From Pseudonocardia autotrophica (GTDB lineage Bacteria > Actinomycetota > Actinomycetes > Mycobacteriales > Pseudonocardiaceae): a DNA stretch of 64,000 bases. Shown in pieces: positions 60,964-64,000 of this stretch. Where the stretch lies: assembly GCF_000717175.1 (NCBI RefSeq), contig NZ_JNYD01000005.1, positions 1-64,000 of the forward strand. Reading direction: 5' to 3'. The notes under the pieces are model-generated. The model ran no database searches, was not told where the DNA came from, and saw nothing but the letters and a program-made list of their open reading frames with translations. The first letter of the stretch is position 1. The number at the start of each line of letters is the position of its first letter. A program made the position numbers and the translations under genes.

Positions 60964-61773
60964 TTAACCGGACGCCTGCGAGCCCTCCGGGATCCGGCGC
61001 TCCACGAACCGCGGCAGCCGGTCGACGAAGAGCAGGTAGCCGCCGGTCGTGGTGGCCGCGAAGCACGTCAACTCCACGACCGCGATCAGGCTGTCGCTGA
61101 TCCAGCCGATCATGCACAGGTGCAGCAGGAGCCCGAGCGTGATCGCGACGGGCCGCGTCCGCCGGAACCACAGCGCCACCGAGACGAACAGCTCCGTGGC
61201 CACCGCACCGACGGCCATCGTCACCAGCACGGGCAGGACCAGCAGGAACCGCGGCGCGAGGGCCGAGTCGATGCCCCACGAAGCGAGCCCGTTGCCGGAG
61301 AGGAAGTCGAGGCTGAGCTTCCCGAGAGCGGCGTAGACGTAGACGATCGTGATCTGCGCGCGCATGAGGTAGACCGGCGGCGCCCACACGCCGTCGGCGT
61401 ACCGGCGCGGGCGCAGCGCGAGATCGGTGTCGCACCGCGTGCAGGAGATCAGGAGCGACATCGTGGCCAGCAGGTAGGCGCCGTTGCCGTAGTAGCCGGC
61501 GCCCCACATCAGCAGCAGGACGCACACGCCGACGGTCGCGGCGGCCGGGCGGGCCCGCACACCCAGCACGACGAGTACGGCGGCGGCCAGCATCACCAGC
61601 CCGACGACCGTCCACACCGGCGTGGGCACCGCCGGCAGGAAGGAGTAGAGCGGGTGCGGGCGGTTGCCGAGGTACGGGTTGGCGGTGAGGGCCAGCGCGC
61701 GCACCACGGCGACCAGCCCCAGCACGATCCGGTACGCGGCTAGCGGCCGGCCCGGCACGGTCTCGGGGATCAT
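60964..61773 (-). CDS. HTTM-domain membrane protein
   Basis: Integral membrane protein of 269 residues with about eight hydrophobic segments, in the HTTM (vitamin K-dependent carboxylase-like) family. Bacterial members often occur with oxidoreductases and may not be carboxylases. Visible segments include GYYGNGAYLLATMSLLISCT and YLMRAQITIVYVYAALGKLS, matching the family core (histidine and lysine residues on helices). ATG at 61773 overlaps the upstream stop by 4 nt. The substrate is unknown. Confidence 0.78.
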   Translation of the reverse strand: MIPETVPGRPLAAYRIVLGLVAVVRALALTANPYLGNRPHPLYSFLPAVPTPVWTVVGLVMLAAAVLVVLGVRARPAAATVGVCVLLLMWGAGYYGNGAYLLATMSLLISCTRCDTDLALRPRRYADGVWAPPVYLMRAQITIVYVYAALGKLSLDFLSGNGLASWGIDSALAPRFLLVLPVLVTMAVGAVATELFVSVALWFRRTRPVAITLGLLLHLCMIGWISDSLIAVVELTCFAATTTGGYLLFVDRLPRFVERRIPEGSQASG

Positions 61774-62093
61774 CCGCACGGCTGCACGCTCTCGAGGTCG
61801 GTGTCGTAGAACCGGGTCACCGAGGTCAGCTCGGGGTGCCGCGCGCACAGCCGCTCCGGAGTCTGCGGCCCGTAGTGGATGCCGGACCACGGCCGCCCGA
61901 CCTCGCCCGGGTCGAGATCGACGTGCGTGCCGTCCGTGGTCTCGCCGACGTAGCGGTAGTCGGTCGAGGACTCGACGAACATGCTCCAGGCGTAGTGCCG
62001 TGGGGTCGAGGTGGTCGCGAGGGAGACGGCCGGGACCACGATCTCGAGGGCCAGCACCCCCACCAGCAGCCGGGAGGCCAGCGCTCGGTTCAT
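61770..62093 (-). CDS. Small membrane-anchored protein coupled to the HTTM gene
   Basis: Protein of 107 residues. An N-terminal hydrophobic helix (about 7-27) is followed by a short extracytoplasmic domain with Trp and two cysteines (RLCARHPELT and the C-terminal VQPCG), possibly a disulfide. Not recognised as a named family. It overlaps the HTTM gene start (ATGA), so it is likely a partner subunit. ATG at 62093; the longer frame adds an arginine-rich stretch. Confidence 0.65.
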   Translation of the reverse strand: MNRALASRLLVGVLALEIVVPAVSLATTSTPRHYAWSMFVESSTDYRYVGETTDGTHVDLDPGEVGRPWSGIHYGPQTPERLCARHPELTSVTRFYDTDLESVQPCG

Positions 62094-62244
62094 CGGGCCG
62101 ACCGTAGTGCGGTGATCCGCCGGCCGAGTCCGGTCGCGGGCCGGCTGCGGTCGGCGGTGGCCGGGCCGCGCTGATCCGTCCCGCTCGTCCGGTCGGCGTC
62201 GTGGTGCCCGGGTCGGCGGGTGCACCGCCGGCGACCGGCCGGCG

Positions 62245-63660
62245 TCAGCGACGCAGGTGCCGCAGGGCCCGTTCGGCCGCGTGCGCCCCGCACATCCCGT
62301 GCGCGCCGGCGCCGGGCGGGGTGGCGGCGGAGCAGACGTACACGCCGGGGACGCCGGTGTCGTAGGGGGCGAGCGTGGCGCGGGGCCCGACCAGCAGCCG
62401 CACCGCCCGCGTCGAGCCGGTGACGATGTCGCCGCCCACGAAGTTCGGGTTGTACCGGGCCAGCTCCGTGGTGGTCCGCACCGCGGTCCCGACGACGCGG
62501 TCGCGGAAGCCGGGCGCGAACCGCTCGAGCTGCGCGGTGATCGCCTCGGTGGCGTCGCCCGCGTACCCGTGCGGAACGTGCGCGTAGGCCCAGACCGGGT
62601 GCACGTCCCCGACCGATCGGCCCGGGTCGGCGAGGTACTGCTGCCCGACCAGCACGAACGGCCGCTCGGGCAGCCGGCCCGCGGCGATCTCGCGCTCCCC
62701 GGCTGCGACCTCCTCCAGCGGCCCGCCCAGGTGCACGGTGCCGGCGCGGGCGGCGGCCGGGTTCCGCCAGGGCACCCCGCCCTCCACCGCGAAGTCGACC
62801 TTGAACGCCCCCGGCCCGTGGCGGAAGCGTCGGTAGGCCCGGGCCGCCCGGCGGGGCAGCCGGTCGCCGAGGATTCCGGCGACCGCGCCCGGAGCCAGGT
62901 CGAACAGCACGACGTCGGCAGGAGGCAGCTGCGCCGCGGAGGTCACCCGGACCCCCGTCTCGATCCGCCCGCCGTGCTCGGCCAGCACCGCCGCGAGCGC
63001 GTCGGAGATCGCGCGCGAGCCACCGGCCGCGACCGCCCAGCCGTGCCGGTGCCCGGCGGTGAGGATGCCCAGGCCGATCGCCGAGGTCAGCGGCCGCTCC
63101 AGCGGGTGGAAGGCGTGCGCCGCGACCCCGGCGAACAGCGCCCGCGCCCGCGGGGTCGCGAACGCGCGGGCCAGGACGGTCGCGGGCAGCAGCGTGGGCA
63201 GGCCGAACCGGGCGAGGTCGAGCGGGTGCGACGGGATCCGCAGCAGCGGGCCCAGGACGTCCTCGGCCAGGGCGTCGTAGCGCGCGGCGGGCCGGCCGAA
63301 CAGCGCGGACCAGCGCCGGCCGTCCCGGCCCAGTCCCCGGGCCGTCTCCCCGACCGAGCGGTGCAGCACGCCGGCCGTGCCGTCGTCGAGCGGATGGACG
63401 CAGTCGATCTCCGGCCACCGCCACTCGAGGCCGTACTTCGCCACCTGCAGGTCCTGCAGCGCCGGCGAGCCGACGGCCATCGGGTGCACCGCCGAGCAGT
63501 GGTCGTGCAGCAGCCCGGGCAGGATCGCCTCGCCCGTGCGGGTGCCGCCGCCGATCTCCGCCGCCGCCTCCAGGACGGTGACCTCGACGCCCGCGCGCGC
63601 CAGCAGCGCCGCCGCCGTGAGCCCGTTGGGGCCGCTGCCGACCACGACCGCAGTGCTCAC
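62245..63660 (-). CDS. Phytoene desaturase-family FAD-dependent oxidoreductase
   Basis: FAD protein of 471 residues in the crtI/amine oxidase-like superfamily. The dinucleotide motif VVVGSGPNGLTAAALLARAG is at the N-terminus, followed by LEAAAEIGGGTRTGE. The C-terminal FAD segment GVYVCSAATPPGAGAHGMCG is clear. The carotenoid genes that normally accompany crtI are absent, and members of this branch are often annotated simply as NAD(P)/FAD oxidoreductases. GTG at 63660 starts right at the Rossmann motif. Substrate unknown. Confidence 0.82.
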   Translation of the reverse strand: MSTAVVVGSGPNGLTAAALLARAGVEVTVLEAAAEIGGGTRTGEAILPGLLHDHCSAVHPMAVGSPALQDLQVAKYGLEWRWPEIDCVHPLDDGTAGVLHRSVGETARGLGRDGRRWSALFGRPAARYDALAEDVLGPLLRIPSHPLDLARFGLPTLLPATVLARAFATPRARALFAGVAAHAFHPLERPLTSAIGLGILTAGHRHGWAVAAGGSRAISDALAAVLAEHGGRIETGVRVTSAAQLPPADVVLFDLAPGAVAGILGDRLPRRAARAYRRFRHGPGAFKVDFAVEGGVPWRNPAAARAGTVHLGGPLEEVAAGEREIAAGRLPERPFVLVGQQYLADPGRSVGDVHPVWAYAHVPHGYAGDATEAITAQLERFAPGFRDRVVGTAVRTTTELARYNPNFVGGDIVTGSTRAVRLLVGPRATLAPYDTGVPGVYVCSAATPPGAGAHGMCGAHAAERALRHLRR

Positions 63661-63754
63661 GGCCGCGACCCTAACGCCCGGCCCGCCGGCACCCGCGCAG
63701 CAGGAGCCCGCGCACCCGTTGACGGGCCGGTGCGGCGGGGCGCACCGTCGGAGG

Positions 63755-64000
63755 ATGGCTGCACCGACGACGTCCGCACCCGCCTCCGCACCCGACAACG
63801 GGGGCATGCCCTCCTTCGAGCCCACCCAGGAGGGCATCGCCCTGCCGCGCCCGCCCGAGTTCGCGACCGTCGAGGAGGAGCGGCTGCACCGCAAGCAGCA
63901 GCTCGCGGGCGCGTTCCGGATCTTCGGCCGCTTCGGCTTCGGGGAGGGCGTCGCCGGGCACATCACCGTGCGCGACCCGGAGCACGAGGACATGTTCTGG
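63755..64000 (+). CDS. Class II aldolase/adducin family protein (3' partial)
   Basis: The first 82 residues of a protein cut by the window edge. ATG at 63755 has GGAG upstream. After a polar alanine/proline-rich leader (1-30), the sequence LHRKQQLAGAFRIFGRFGFG and GVAGHITVRDPEH marks a class II aldolase/adducin domain, where a later HxH pair binds zinc. Such proteins cleave sugar phosphates or act in other aldolase or dehydratase steps. Too little is visible for substrate prediction. Divergent from the FAD oxidoreductase gene by 94 bp. Confidence 0.85.
   Translation, partial: MAAPTTSAPASAPDNGGMPSFEPTQEGIALPRPPEFATVEEERLHRKQQLAGAFRIFGRFGFGEGVAGHITVRDPEHEDMFW

Noticed and set aside
56992..61743. 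Plus-strand open frame of 1583 codons
   Set aside because: It reads through several well-supported genes in another frame, with Arg/Pro/Gly-rich composition and no recognisable domain.
63671..63985. Minus-strand open frame at the right edge
   Set aside because: The plus strand encodes a recognisable class II aldolase N-terminus that stays open to the window end.

Overview
The window is 64 kb of uniformly very GC-rich DNA from an actinobacterium, most likely a Pseudonocardia-like member of the Pseudonocardiales. That placement is inferred from the mce lipid-import operon, the prfB-ftsE-ftsX-smpB-ssrA neighbourhood, frequent GTG starts, apparent leaderless genes with TAGNNT -10 boxes, and the abundance of acyl-CoA enzymes. 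The region looks like ordinary chromosome: no phage, insertion sequence, CRISPR array or rRNA was seen. Two genes are cut by the window edges, a 2-oxoacid:ferredoxin oxidoreductase beta subunit on the left and a class II aldolase-like gene on the right.

Positions 1 to 27 kb carry lipid import and acyl-CoA catabolism. Two related TetR regulators meet tail to tail. A minus-strand operon (aldehyde dehydrogenase, enoyl-CoA hydratase, Ltp2-like thiolase-fold protein, DUF35 protein) has the composition of an aldolytic side-chain-shortening module. Next is a complete ten-gene mce operon (two YrbE permeases, MceA to MceF, two Mce-associated proteins). The MceG-type ATPase and a universal stress protein are transcribed away from it. 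Two acyl-CoA ligases, an epoxide hydrolase-like enzyme, a second aldehyde dehydrogenase and a pair of acyl-CoA dehydrogenases follow. A 24-nt inverted repeat is shared by the promoters of the aldolytic operon and the first ligase.

Positions 27 to 41 kb hold tRNA-Ala(GGC), a DsbA/MauE-type thiol-redox pair, an iron-sulfur (6-4) photolyase divergent from a VIT/CCC1-type metal transporter, and a GntR regulator. The most interesting locus follows at 33.1-38.5 kb: six overlapping genes that look like a biuret/ureide nitrogen-scavenging operon. They encode an allophanate hydrolase amidase domain, a biuret hydrolase, a second related cysteine hydrolase (perhaps for triuret), an NCS2-type permease, an AtzH/DUF3225 protein and a free-standing allophanate hydrolase C-terminal domain. 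A short motif is shared between the GntR promoter and this operon.

Positions 41 to 48 kb contain tmRNA, smpB, ftsX, ftsE and prfB. An HxlR regulator, a quinone oxidoreductase and an amidohydrolase lie between ssrA and smpB. Positions 48 to 64 kb are a mosaic: a metzincin-like protease, another acyl-CoA dehydrogenase pair, a VapBC-type toxin-antitoxin pair, a PtpB-like phosphatase, a lipoprotein, a third CoA ligase, SoxR, a lytic transglycosylase, an OatA-like acyltransferase, an S4 protein, a nitronate monooxygenase-like enzyme, an HTTM membrane protein and a phytoene-desaturase-like oxidoreductase.
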